The position numbers were made by a program, and so were the translations under genes. From Thermotogae bacterium (lineage in GTDB: Bacteria > Thermotogota > Thermotogae > Mesoaciditogales > Mesoaciditogaceae), in NCBI GenBank assembly GCA_026988035.1, contig JALSLY010000066.1, positions 1 through 42,068 on the forward strand: a DNA stretch of 42,068 nt. Direction: 5' to 3'. Shown in pieces: positions 13,672-22,003 of the stretch. The notes under the pieces were generated by a model. That model was not told the origin of the DNA. It did not search any database and worked only from the letters and a program-made list of their open reading frames with translations. Positions within the stretch are counted from its first letter, which is position 1. Each line of letters begins with the position of its first letter.

Positions 13672-15441
13672 TCAGAATCCTCCTCTACCACCTCCACCAA
13701 ATCCACCACCGACACTGCTTCCAAATCCACCACCACTACTTGAAGATTGAGTTGAATTTGCCATTGCGTAATACGGAAGGCGTGAAATCGAGGAATACCA
13801 GTATATACTTGTCCATGCTGGATACAAATTAGATTCTTTCATAATATTTGGATCAACTTCTTTTATCGCCTTGACAACTTCTTTAGCGATCCCAAGCGAT
13901 GTTCCATATATAAGATATTGATCCCAAAGTATCACAGATTCCGGCGGTTTCTCTTTTATGAGTGAGTAATCTTTTAGATACTTTTCGAAATTCTTCCATC
14001 TGAGGAAGTACTCTCGTCCAATTTTTGTCCACTTCCCAAATACGTCTTTGGGGAGTACAAGCATTATCCAGGCTGCAACCCAATCTACAAATGTTGCCAG
14101 TGAAAATAAGTACAAAAGATGCGGGTACGCCCTACCGCTCATCATCATCCACGCCAGAAACGATATTGGAAGGATTATCATTACAACTACCGCCAAGGTT
14201 TTGGCGACGGCATTTCCATATGTGATGATGTAATTTCTCAAATCGGCAGAAGCACCAATTTGAGACTTCCATGTGTCGTAAGCAGACAAAAATTTCTTAG
14301 AAAAAGTAATATTTCCTTTCATAGATTGTTTCAATTGTTCTGGATCAAATGTTCCTTTAATCGCGAATGGCTTTATAACAGTTTCTAATAACAATTTTTC
14401 GGACTCATCAAGTGATTTACCACTTCCATTGGTCAGCTTGAATGTACTTTCTTCTGCAAAGGATAGATAACCTTTGTTGATAAGACTGAGGATCGTTGCG
14501 GCGAACGCATCTGAATCCGGATTAGATACTATCCTCTTCACAATGGAATTGACAAGCGCAGGCGGATCTTTGTATGGTATCTCACGTTCATACTCGGAAT
14601 GCAAATTTATCTTTGGTTCTACACCAAATAGGTAAAAAGTTCCGAATGGAATCACAGCTGCAAGCGCGAGCAGAATCAATCCAACGATCCATATCCACTT
14701 TGTTCCATTGGAATAAGAATGCTCTATTTTCATGACGTCATTGAGATTTTTGTTTAAATTCGAAAAGTAACGAACGTTAACCTTTGGAAATACAAATCGT
14801 GCTTCAGCGTAAGAATTTGGTGGAAGATTGTGGTAAATGATTGTGAATGAGTTATCTCCATTTTTCGCAATTTTGTGAGTTACGTCTGTTGGATGAGTAA
14901 AAACATCTTGAATTTTGTAGATAGGGGCGAAAGTGTAAGTCACAATCATAACAGGTACCCAAGAAGGAGTATCTTTCCCCCAAAACTTGTGGAAAAATTG
15001 TGCGAAATCTTTTCCTATTTGCACTCCTCCGATTACGTCATAACTCATGTCCATTGTCACTTTGTCACCGCTTGGCTTTGGAGTGGTGTATCCACTATTT
15101 AAGTAAATTCGAAGATCAAATCCTTTGTTATTAAGCGTACCGATTTTTTTCAATATCTTGGCGCCACGAACAGAGAGTTTAAAATCTTTCATCTCTACTC
15201 CAGGTGGCAAATTCATATGGGGAGCTAATCCGTGATAAGGCTTGACAAAGGTGTAAAATTCTCTTTCGTGGATATGAGCAATTCCACTTGAATCAACGCT
15301 GACATCGATCACAACGCGATCAACTTTGAGAACGGAAGACCATACATCAAAATAACCGTTTATCCACAAAACGCCAAGCAAACCAACTACAGCAGCCCCG
15401 ATGACAATTAGAATTTTAAGCAACACGCTGGCACTTTTCAT
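13672..15441 (-). CDS. DUF2207 (YciQ-like) membrane protein
   Basis: A 589-residue membrane protein of the DUF2207 family, function unknown. An N-terminal helix leads into a beta-rich extracytoplasmic domain (about 30-250), a central helix (WIWIVGLILLALAAVIPFG), a cytoplasmic domain, then two helices near residues 410-460. The end is a low-complexity Gly/Ser/Phe tail (GGGFGSSVGGGF...), typical of this family. The ATG at 15441 has AAAGGAG six bases ahead and begins one base after the recN stop; an in-frame start at 15468 lies inside recN and is unlikely. It lies between recN and hflK in one operon. Confidence 0.87.
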   Translation of the reverse strand: MKSASVLLKILIVIGAAVVGLLGVLWINGYFDVWSSVLKVDRVVIDVSVDSSGIAHIHEREFYTFVKPYHGLAPHMNLPPGVEMKDFKLSVRGAKILKKIGTLNNKGFDLRIYLNSGYTTPKPSGDKVTMDMSYDVIGGVQIGKDFAQFFHKFWGKDTPSWVPVMIVTYTFAPIYKIQDVFTHPTDVTHKIAKNGDNSFTIIYHNLPPNSYAEARFVFPKVNVRYFSNLNKNLNDVMKIEHSYSNGTKWIWIVGLILLALAAVIPFGTFYLFGVEPKINLHSEYEREIPYKDPPALVNSIVKRIVSNPDSDAFAATILSLINKGYLSFAEESTFKLTNGSGKSLDESEKLLLETVIKPFAIKGTFDPEQLKQSMKGNITFSKKFLSAYDTWKSQIGASADLRNYIITYGNAVAKTLAVVVMIILPISFLAWMMMSGRAYPHLLYLFSLATFVDWVAAWIMLVLPKDVFGKWTKIGREYFLRWKNFEKYLKDYSLIKEKPPESVILWDQYLIYGTSLGIAKEVVKAIKEVDPNIMKESNLYPAWTSIYWYSSISRLPYYAMANSTQSSSSGGGFGSSVGGGFGGGGRGGF

Positions 15442-15442
15442 T

Positions 15443-16996
15443 TTATACTCCTTTCGGGATCTTTCCAAACATATCGCTTATTTCTTTTTTCCTCATCTCG
15501 TTTCCAAGTTCAATCACGGATGAATTTGTTTTCCCGTTGCTTGTTTGTTTCTCCACTTTAAAATGCTTATCTGCCATAGCTGCTATTTGAGGCAAATGAG
15601 TTATGACTATAAGTTGAGTGGTTTTGGATATTTCTTTTAGCTTTTGAGCCACTATATCCGCAGTTCTTGCGCCAACCCCTGCTTCAACCTCGTCAAAAAC
15701 AAGAGTTGAAATTGGCAATTTCCCGCCAAGAGCAGCTTCCAGAGCGAGATAAAGACGAGAAACTTCTCCACCAGATATGAACTCTGAGATCGCCATTTTT
15801 GGAGTACCAGGGTTCACTTGCCCAATGAATTCCAGACGATCAATTCCATTTTCTGTGAAGTTGGTATCGTAGTGTGAAAAGGAAATTTGGGCGTTTGGCA
15901 TTCCAAGATCGCGAAGATTTTTTTCTGTTCGCTTCAAAAGATTGTTCGCCGACACAGCACGTGCTTTTTTTATTTTTAACGCTAAAGGCCACATCTTGTC
16001 TTCTAATTCTTTCAGATGCAAGTTGGACTTTTTCAAAGAATCTGCTATTTTGTGCAAATCATCTATTCGTTTGTGAATGACGCTCAGTCTTTCCTGGACA
16101 TCTCTGAGAGTAGGACCATAACGTCTTTTTATTCGCTCAATATCACTTATCAGATCCTCAAGCTTTGCAAGTCTCTCCTCATCTATCTCTTGAGAATCTG
16201 CATATCTTTCGATATCTCTCGATAAGCTATGTACGTCTTCTTCAAGAGGTTCCACGAAGTCTAAAAAACTTTGAGCTTCGCTGTCAATTGTTCTCAGCTC
16301 TCTGAATTTTCTCACTAAAACTTGGAAAATATCTTCCAGTCCACCTTCTTCTGAAATGATGTAGTTGAGTTCTTTGGCAATTTTTATAATGTCGCGCGCG
16401 TTTGTTAGTTTCTTATATTCAGAAACCATGCTTTCATACTCTTCTTCACTTGGAAGAATGGCTTCTATCTCTTCCGCTTCTTTCTCGAATTCTTTTATTT
16501 CCTTATCAACATCTTCAATACTTACGTCGCTTGATTCGATCAACTTTTTGGTATTTAAGTGCTCGTGATACAATTCCCGATATTTGTTCAGATTTGACAG
16601 TATCGACGGATCGAAAAGATCAACAAAACGCACGTGCATTTTCGGATTTCTTAGAATGCCAGCGGCACCTTGTGCGTGAATTGCCATCAGAGAGCTTACA
16701 CGTTCTCTAAGCTGCGCAATGGTAACTATGGAACCGTTTATTCGGGCAGTCATACGAGATGGCGAAATTTTTAGAGTCACTACGATCTCTTGTCCATCTG
16801 GTTCAAAAAATAATGCTTCCACTTCACTTTTTTCTTTGATAAAAGATGGTTTTTCTCCTGTTAAAACTTTTAATATGGAAAGAAAGAGAGACTTTCCAGC
16901 ACCTGTTTCGCCAGTTATGACGTTCATACCATTTGAGAATTCCACATCTATGTTGTCAAATAAAGCAAATCCTTTGGAATGAATCTCTGCGAGCAT
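15443..16996 (-). CDS. recN: DNA repair protein RecN
   Basis: An SMC-like ATPase of 517 residues that acts in double-strand break repair. Walker A is GETGAGKS (29-36); the signature FISGGEVSRLYLALE and Walker B TLVFDEVEAGVG lie in the C-terminal third, separated by a coiled-coil region (about 150-350) rich in Glu, Lys and Leu. The D-loop and His-switch ITHLPQIAAMADKH are intact. Slightly shorter than E. coli RecN (553). It begins directly after the stop of the HhH/DUF2087 gene (TGA-ATG with no gap), so the two are translationally coupled. Confidence 0.96.
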   Translation of the reverse strand: MLAEIHSKGFALFDNIDVEFSNGMNVITGETGAGKSLFLSILKVLTGEKPSFIKEKSEVEALFFEPDGQEIVVTLKISPSRMTARINGSIVTIAQLRERVSSLMAIHAQGAAGILRNPKMHVRFVDLFDPSILSNLNKYRELYHEHLNTKKLIESSDVSIEDVDKEIKEFEKEAEEIEAILPSEEEYESMVSEYKKLTNARDIIKIAKELNYIISEEGGLEDIFQVLVRKFRELRTIDSEAQSFLDFVEPLEEDVHSLSRDIERYADSQEIDEERLAKLEDLISDIERIKRRYGPTLRDVQERLSVIHKRIDDLHKIADSLKKSNLHLKELEDKMWPLALKIKKARAVSANNLLKRTEKNLRDLGMPNAQISFSHYDTNFTENGIDRLEFIGQVNPGTPKMAISEFISGGEVSRLYLALEAALGGKLPISTLVFDEVEAGVGARTADIVAQKLKEISKTTQLIVITHLPQIAAMADKHFKVEKQTSNGKTNSSVIELGNEMRKKEISDMFGKIPKGV

Positions 16997-17551
16997 TCAA
17001 TCTCCCCTTTTGTATTCAGAGCCGTCCTTTGTTCGTTTTAGAAACCCATAGTCTACTAAGTAGCGTCTCAAAGCAACATAATCTTTATAGAGTTTCATTA
17101 ATATCTCGTTAATTTCTGTTTCCGTGTAAACATGGTTTCGTTTAAAACGTGATGCAATTTCTTTTAAAACATAGAATCTTGCCAAATGCTTGGAAGGTAA
17201 TGATCTCAGAGTTTTGTTTTCGTTGAAGAAACGCTTTATGATTTCTGACTTCCATTCTTTTCCCAAAGCCATTGCATTTTCAGGTGTCAGCACTTTGACG
17301 TATTTTTTTGGTATCAATTCCATCAGATAATCGTGTTTTTTGATTCTACCCATTTTGAGATATTCATCTGTTTTGTTTAATATCGCTTTTCCTATTCCTT
17401 TAACATTTTTCAAGCTTTCGATGTCTAAGCCGTATTCTTCAATGGTTTCAGCCGCAAAAAGATATGCTCTCGATTTGAAGGGACTGTCTCCTATAAATCT
17501 CTCTGCTGCTGCCATCTCCTTGAAAAGCTTTACGAGTTCGGCTTTAGTCAT
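16997..17551 (-). CDS. HhH (pol beta-like) plus DUF2087 domain protein
   Basis: A 184-residue protein of two parts. Residues 1-70 resemble the 8-kDa helix-hairpin-helix domain of DNA polymerase beta/X family (FIGDSPFKSRAYLFAAETIE, then VKGIGKAILNKTDEYL). Residues about 105-182 match DUF2087, a small domain often found with ArsR-type regulators (LPSKHLARFYVLKEIA, VYTETEINEIL, LRRYLVDYGFLKRTKDGSEY). The first part suggests DNA binding, possibly at ends or gaps. The second is of unknown function. GAGGTGAT precedes the ATG. It is first in the operon and abuts recN, which supports a DNA-damage connection. I know of no name for this arrangement. Confidence 0.8.
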   Translation of the reverse strand: MTKAELVKLFKEMAAAERFIGDSPFKSRAYLFAAETIEEYGLDIESLKNVKGIGKAILNKTDEYLKMGRIKKHDYLMELIPKKYVKVLTPENAMALGKEWKSEIIKRFFNENKTLRSLPSKHLARFYVLKEIASRFKRNHVYTETEINEILMKLYKDYVALRRYLVDYGFLKRTKDGSEYKRGD

Positions 17552-17868
17552 AAGATCACCTCGAACGATTATAACATTAGAGTTCCTTTAAGTCGCTATT
17601 TGTGCTTATTGATGTAAGTTTCAGTGCGCAGACGTTATAAGACGCTCCAAATCTGTAAAGAAAGAGATTTTTCACATCTTACTCGAAGTTTTCATCAAGG
17701 CATATGAGCTCGCCACCGAAGATAGTGGGTGGTGTGATTTGTATAAAACACACCTCGGCCTTCGGCCACCCCTCTTGATAGAGGGGACTTAATCCTTCCT
17801 AAGAAAGAGCAGGATTGTGCGGTGCACAATGTTTTCCTGCTTTCATGACCAAAGCGATAGCTAAGAGG

Positions 17869-17932
17869 GGGACCGCGTAGCGGTGGAAGGTAGTCCTTCC
17901 TTGAGGAAGGGGGACCGCGTAGCGGTGGAAGG
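17869..17932. repeat. Tandem GGGGGACCGCGTAGCGGTGG repeat
   Basis: GGGGGACCGCGTAGCGGTGGAAGGT appears twice, ending near 17892 and 17932, each with an ACCGC/GCGGT palindrome. Upstream, 17740-17790 holds related hairpins (TCGGCCTTCGGCCA and CCCCTCTTGATAGAGGGG). The 17552-18156 spacer therefore consists of two different palindromic repeat families (this one and copy C of the other); no gene is seen in it. Confidence 0.75.
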
Positions 17933-17964
17933 TGTAAGTATGCAGCATACTTTACACAAAGTCT

Positions 17965-18093
17965 TTGACCCTACCCTATGGTAGGTTCAGGATGACGCTT
18001 GATGAGACTTCGAAAAAATTCCTTTATCGCTTTTCAAGCGATGTTTATTCGATAAATATTCATAGATTGTAAAGTTGACGCACAACTTGAGTT
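17965..18093 (+). repeat. Dispersed palindromic repeat, copy C (right half)
   Basis: This part-copy shares with copy A the run GGTTCAGGATGACGCTTGAT, then GACTTC...AAAATTCC, the hairpin ATCGCTT-TTC-AAGCGAT (loop inverted relative to copy A) and the terminal AAGTTGACGCACAACTTGAG. The left half is missing. Its TTGACG end points at the DUF2520-panB operon. Confidence 0.85.
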
Positions 18094-18103
18094 TCAGTAA
18101 TAT
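18075..18103 (+). promoter_or_regulatory. Candidate promoter formed at the repeat end
   Basis: TTGACG (18075-18080) in the terminal palindrome of repeat copy C, a 17-base spacer and TAATAT (18098-18103) just outside the repeat make a plausible sigma-A promoter for the DUF2520-panB operon. A second -10-like TATAAT (18128-18133) lies closer to the gene but lacks a good -35 box. Confidence 0.45.
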
Positions 18104-18156
18104 TCCAGCTAAATGAAAAAATCATGTTATAATTTTGTGTAAAAAGGAGGTTCGCA

Positions 18157-18987
18157 GTGCGTTTTGATATAGTAGGTGCTGGGAAGGTTGGGAAAAGCTT
18201 TGCAAAGTTTTTAGCATCGAATGGACACGAGATTGGGCACGTGGTTAATTCCTCGATTGAATCATCCAAAAAAGCTGTAGAATTTATAGGACATGGGATC
18301 CCCTCTACAATCAATGAAGTTGGTAAATGTGATGTTGTGCTGATCGGAACACGTGATGACGCCATAAGGCAAACTTTTCTGAAAGTTTTGGAAAAATCAA
18401 AAGAATTCAAAGCAGTTGGTCATTTCAGTGGGGCTTATCCATCTTCACTTCTTAGAGAATGCGATCCAATTAATATTGGACGATTTTCAATACATCCAAA
18501 TGCTTCTTTTGCAGACCCAGACATATGGAAAAATCTTGCCAGTGTTTATTTCATAGTAGAGGGAAATGAAAAAGGACGAGAGATAGTAAAAGAACTATTT
18601 TCTTCTCTAAAGTTGAAGTATGGGGAAATATCAGAATCAAGAAAGCTATTCTATCATGCAGGAGCTGTTTTTGCATCGAATTTTATAGTTGCACTCCTTT
18701 CTACGTCAAGGGAACTCTACACAATGTCGGGTCTTGATCCGGAAATAGCTACTGATATTTCTAATTATCTTGCCAGACAAGCTGTGGAAAACGTCAGAAA
18801 GTTCGGCCTCAAAAGAGCTATAACCGGTCCAGTTGCGCGCGGTGATATGCAACTTGTTCGAGCAGAGGAAATGGCTCTTGAAGATGCGGTGCCGAATATT
18901 GGTCTCCTTTATCACAAATTTGTGGAGATCTTAAAAGAAAGGGTGATCGAGGTTGAACGTGAGAAAATTGATCAAGATGAAGAGTAA
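18157..18987 (+). CDS. Rossmann-fold DUF2520 protein, possible ketopantoate reductase
   Basis: A 276-residue NAD(P)-dependent reductase-like protein. The N-terminal Rossmann motif is IVGAGKVGKSFA (about 5-16), followed by VLIGTRDDAI; the C-terminal half (KLFYHAGAVFASNF, ELYTMSGLDPE, ITGPVARGD) is the DUF2520 dimerisation domain. From memory, the alternative ketopantoate reductase PanG of Francisella belongs to this general group. Here the gene overlaps panB by 35 bp, so ketopantoate reduction, the step after PanB, is a reasonable inference and not proven. GTG start with AAGGAGG six bases ahead. Confidence 0.85.
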   Translation: MRFDIVGAGKVGKSFAKFLASNGHEIGHVVNSSIESSKKAVEFIGHGIPSTINEVGKCDVVLIGTRDDAIRQTFLKVLEKSKEFKAVGHFSGAYPSSLLRECDPINIGRFSIHPNASFADPDIWKNLASVYFIVEGNEKGREIVKELFSSLKLKYGEISESRKLFYHAGAVFASNFIVALLSTSRELYTMSGLDPEIATDISNYLARQAVENVRKFGLKRAITGPVARGDMQLVRAEEMALEDAVPNIGLLYHKFVEILKERVIEVEREKIDQDEE

Positions 18988-19747
18988 AGAACCGATCACG
19001 ATGGTTACCGCTTACGATTACTTCAGTGCTAAGCTATGTGAGCGTGTTGGTATTGATGCCATACTTGTTGGTGATTCGCTTGGCAACGTTGTTCTCGGTT
19101 ATGATACTACTTTGAATGTGGATATGGAGGATATGAGCAGGCATATTTCAGCTGTCAGACGCGGAGCACCGAACACTTTTATCATTGGAGATATGCCGTT
19201 CATGTCTTACCAAGCATCTGATGAAGAAGGTATCAGAAATGCTGGGCGTTTGATACGTGCGGGGGCGAACGCTGTTAAGCTTGAAGGAGGAAAGAGAGTA
19301 GCGCCTCTTGTTTCAAAACTCGTAGATGCTGGCATACCTGTTATGGGGCACATAGGCCTTACCCCTCAGTCTGTTAATCAAATAGGTGGATACCGTGTGC
19401 AGGGAAAAGATGAAGATTCTTATAAAATGATTGAAGAAGCTCAAATGATTGAAGAAGCCGGGGTCTTCTCGATTGTTCTTGAGCTTACAATTGAAGAAAC
19501 AGCTAAAGCGATAACTGAATCTTTATCGATTCCGACGATTGGGATTGGTGCTGGGCGATATTGCGATGGTCAAGTACTTGTTTGGCATGATCTTTTGGGA
19601 ATAAATGATGAGCATGTTCCAAAATTTGTCAAAAAGTATGCCGAATTGTCTGTCGAAATTGAGCATGCTCTGAAGCACTACATATCTGATGTAAAAAGTA
19701 GGACTTTTCCGGAAGAAAAACATTCATTCAGGAGGAAAGAGAAGTGA
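18953..19747 (+). CDS. panB: 3-methyl-2-oxobutanoate hydroxymethyltransferase
   Basis: PanB makes ketopantoate from 2-oxoisovalerate and methylene-tetrahydrofolate, the first committed step to pantothenate and CoA. The 264 residues form a TIM barrel. Metal-binding and substrate motifs are present: MVTAYDYFSAKLCE, ILVGDSLGNVVLGYDTTL, KLEGG, PVMGHIGLTPQSVNQIGGYRVQG and IGIGAGRYCDGQVLVWHDLLG. The TTG start at 18953 gives the typical RKLIKMKSKEPITM N-terminus. It overlaps the DUF2520 gene (35 bp) and the channel gene (4 bp). No panC is in the window. Confidence 0.97.
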   Translation: MNVRKLIKMKSKEPITMVTAYDYFSAKLCERVGIDAILVGDSLGNVVLGYDTTLNVDMEDMSRHISAVRRGAPNTFIIGDMPFMSYQASDEEGIRNAGRLIRAGANAVKLEGGKRVAPLVSKLVDAGIPVMGHIGLTPQSVNQIGGYRVQGKDEDSYKMIEEAQMIEEAGVFSIVLELTIEETAKAITESLSIPTIGIGAGRYCDGQVLVWHDLLGINDEHVPKFVKKYAELSVEIEHALKHYISDVKSRTFPEEKHSFRRKEK

Positions 19748-20649
19748 CGCCTGAAGCGACACTTGTTATTAGCTCGTTTAGAGAATTTTTCTTTTCATAC
19801 GGGATCAAAATAATAGTTGCGTTTGTGATCTTTCTGATAGCTTACTATCTTGCCAAGTATGTTTTTAAAGTTATAGAAGCGTCTACGAGAAAATTGAAAA
19901 AGCCGTTAAAGTATCCCAATACTATACAACTCATCTTAAGAGCTCTCTTTTTCTTTATTGCCGCTATGATAGTGGTTGGGATGTTTAACATAAATCTTTG
20001 GCCATTGCTCACGAGTCTTGGAGTTATAGGTTTGATAGTAGGACTTGCGCTTCAACAACCACTTGGTAACTTTTTCAGTGGTTTGATGATCATAGTAACA
20101 GATGCTGTAAATGAGGGCGAAAGCTTAGATATTGGTGGCGTAAGTGGTACCATTTATGCTATAAAACTTAACCATACCGTGATCGATACTTGGGATGGAA
20201 AGCGAATTTACATACCGAATACCACGGTATGGTCTTCAAAAGTTACCAAATTTTGGCCTAAGGTAGCCCGTAGGATTGAAATGTCTGTGGGAGTTTCATA
20301 CGCATTAAGTGCAGAGGATCTCAAACGTACCATGGAGATATTTCAGAAAGTTTTGGATGAGGAGCCTCTGGTATACAAAGGAGATAATTATTCCAAAGAG
20401 GCAAATTATGGACCTGTTAGTAACTATGTGACTTTCGATGGCTTTGGGGATTCTTCCATAAATTTTACCCTTCGTTTTTGGGTGCTTCGTAAGGATTACT
20501 TTGATGCGGTGAAAAGTGTTGGAATTGCCGTATATCGAGAACTTAATACTGCGGGAATAAGCATACCGTTTAATCAATTGGATGTTCACGTTGATGGGAA
20601 ACTTGAGAACATTTTGTTCAACAGCTCAAAAATGGAGGATAAAACTTGA
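19744..20649 (+). CDS. MscS-type small-conductance mechanosensitive channel
   Basis: A 301-residue inner-membrane channel. Two N-terminal helices (about 18-40 and 58-80) are followed by the pore helix region LWPLLTSLGVIGLIVGLALQ and QPLGNFFSGLMIIVTD, the MscS signature, and a beta-rich cytoplasmic domain (VSGTIYAIKLNHTVI, IYIPNTTVW). It opens under membrane tension to release solutes on osmotic downshock. GTG start overlapping the panB stop, with AGGAGG 9 bases ahead. Position between panB and birA looks like simple co-transcription. Confidence 0.93.
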   Translation: MTPEATLVISSFREFFFSYGIKIIVAFVIFLIAYYLAKYVFKVIEASTRKLKKPLKYPNTIQLILRALFFFIAAMIVVGMFNINLWPLLTSLGVIGLIVGLALQQPLGNFFSGLMIIVTDAVNEGESLDIGGVSGTIYAIKLNHTVIDTWDGKRIYIPNTTVWSSKVTKFWPKVARRIEMSVGVSYALSAEDLKRTMEIFQKVLDEEPLVYKGDNYSKEANYGPVSNYVTFDGFGDSSINFTLRFWVLRKDYFDAVKSVGIAVYRELNTAGISIPFNQLDVHVDGKLENILFNSSKMEDKT

Positions 20650-21362
20650 ATTCAAAGATATACGCTTACGATACCGTGAAATCCACAAACGATCTTGCTA
20701 AAGAGAAAGCGCCGGGGCTCAAAAATGGGGATATAATTTGGGCGCTTTCCCAAACAAGCGGACGTGGTAAGGGCAAGCGAAGTTGGTATTCACCAAAAGG
20801 AGGATTGTGGTTTTCGATTGTTTTCAAGCCTCAAAGATTGTCAAAAGATCCTAATGTGTACACCAAAATGGCTTCAATTGCCGTTGTTAACGTTCTAAAA
20901 AGATTCAAGGTGAAAGAAGTAGGTGTGAAGTGGCCAAATGATATATATCATGGCAAGGAAAAATTGGGAGGGATATTGACGGAAATCCTAAGTCAAGGCA
21001 AAAATCATACGGTGATCGTAGGTGTGGGTTTGAATGTTAACAATGAACTGCCTGAGGATCTTCCAAACGTGACTTCTCTTTTTAAGATCACAGGCGAAAA
21101 AATAAGCGTTCCTCAGCTTTTAAAAAGAGTATCCTCTGAGATAAAGAGGCTGTACAATTTTATAACATCCGGAAAAAGGAATGTGATCACTAACTTGTGG
21201 AGAAATGCTGTGATCACGAAAAAAGGCTCTGAGATAAAAGTTATCGAGCACAGTGGAAAAGAGTATCATGCGACTGTTGTAAAGGTATTGTCAAACTCTC
21301 TGATTGTCGAACATGATGGTGTGAGGGAGAGAGTTCATCCTTCGGAGATCTTTTTTGGTTGA
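20646..21362 (+). CDS. birA: Biotin--[acetyl-CoA-carboxylase] ligase
   Basis: A 238-residue biotin protein ligase. The biotinyl-AMP loop is SGRGKGKRSW (38-47), followed by KWPNDI (95-100) and the lysine-containing KLGGILTE (106-113); the C-terminal SH3-like domain ends the protein. It lacks the N-terminal helix-turn-helix of E. coli BirA, so it should be a ligase only, not a repressor. TTG start with GGAGGAT five bases ahead, overlapping the channel stop by 4 bp. Its 3' end overlaps the convergent rpe gene by 28 bp. Confidence 0.95.
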   Translation: MNSKIYAYDTVKSTNDLAKEKAPGLKNGDIIWALSQTSGRGKGKRSWYSPKGGLWFSIVFKPQRLSKDPNVYTKMASIAVVNVLKRFKVKEVGVKWPNDIYHGKEKLGGILTEILSQGKNHTVIVGVGLNVNNELPEDLPNVTSLFKITGEKISVPQLLKRVSSEIKRLYNFITSGKRNVITNLWRNAVITKKGSEIKVIEHSGKEYHATVVKVLSNSLIVEHDGVRERVHPSEIFFG

Positions 21363-22003
21363 CCTTTTAGTGTTTTAATAGCTCTGACGGGATCCTCAGA
21401 CCCGAAAACGTAACTGCCAGCCACGAGTATATCTACGCCAGCATTCAATGTAGATTCAAAAGTTTCTTCATTTATCCCACCATCGACTTCTATTTTGAAA
21501 GTTAAACCGGTTTTTCGTTTTATGTCGTTCAATCTTCTTATTTTATTCAAAGCATTTGGTATGAATTTTTGTCCTCCAAATCCTGGGTTGACGCTCATAA
21601 TGAGCACACCATCCACATCCATTAGGATATCTTGCAAAAGTTCAACCGAGGTGTGAGGATTCAAAGCAACAAAAGCTTTAACATCCTTTTCTTTTATTCG
21701 CTGAATTAATCTATGCAAATGATAAGTAGCTTCGTAGTGAACCGACACTATTTCTGATATCTCACAAAATTCATCAACAAGATTCTCTGGATTATCAACC
21801 ATGAGATGCGAATCAAGAGGAAGATTAGTTATTCTCTTTACCGCTTTTGCCACAATGAGTCCAAAAGTTAGATTTGGAACGAAATGTCCATCCATTACAT
21901 CTATGTGTACGTAATCGGCAATGCTTTCTATTTTTTTTACTTCTGCACCAAGATTTGCAAAATTTGCGGCGAGTATAGATGGTGAAACTTCGATTTTTCT
22001 CAA
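21335..22003 (-). CDS. rpe: Ribulose-phosphate 3-epimerase
   Basis: Rpe interconverts ribulose 5-phosphate and xylulose 5-phosphate in the pentose phosphate pathway. 222 residues, full TIM barrel. Motifs: SPSILAANFANLG at the start, YVHIDVMDGHFVPNLTFG with metal-binding His and Asp, LDSHLMV, MSVNPGFGGQKFI and the second catalytic Asp in EVDGGINEET, then ILVAGSYVFG. Starts 4 bp inside rsgA. It is last in the ribosome-maturation operon and its end overlaps birA from the other strand. Confidence 0.97.
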   Translation of the reverse strand: MRKIEVSPSILAANFANLGAEVKKIESIADYVHIDVMDGHFVPNLTFGLIVAKAVKRITNLPLDSHLMVDNPENLVDEFCEISEIVSVHYEATYHLHRLIQRIKEKDVKAFVALNPHTSVELLQDILMDVDGVLIMSVNPGFGGQKFIPNALNKIRRLNDIKRKTGLTFKIEVDGGINEETFESTLNAGVDILVAGSYVFGSEDPVRAIKTLKGQPKKISEG

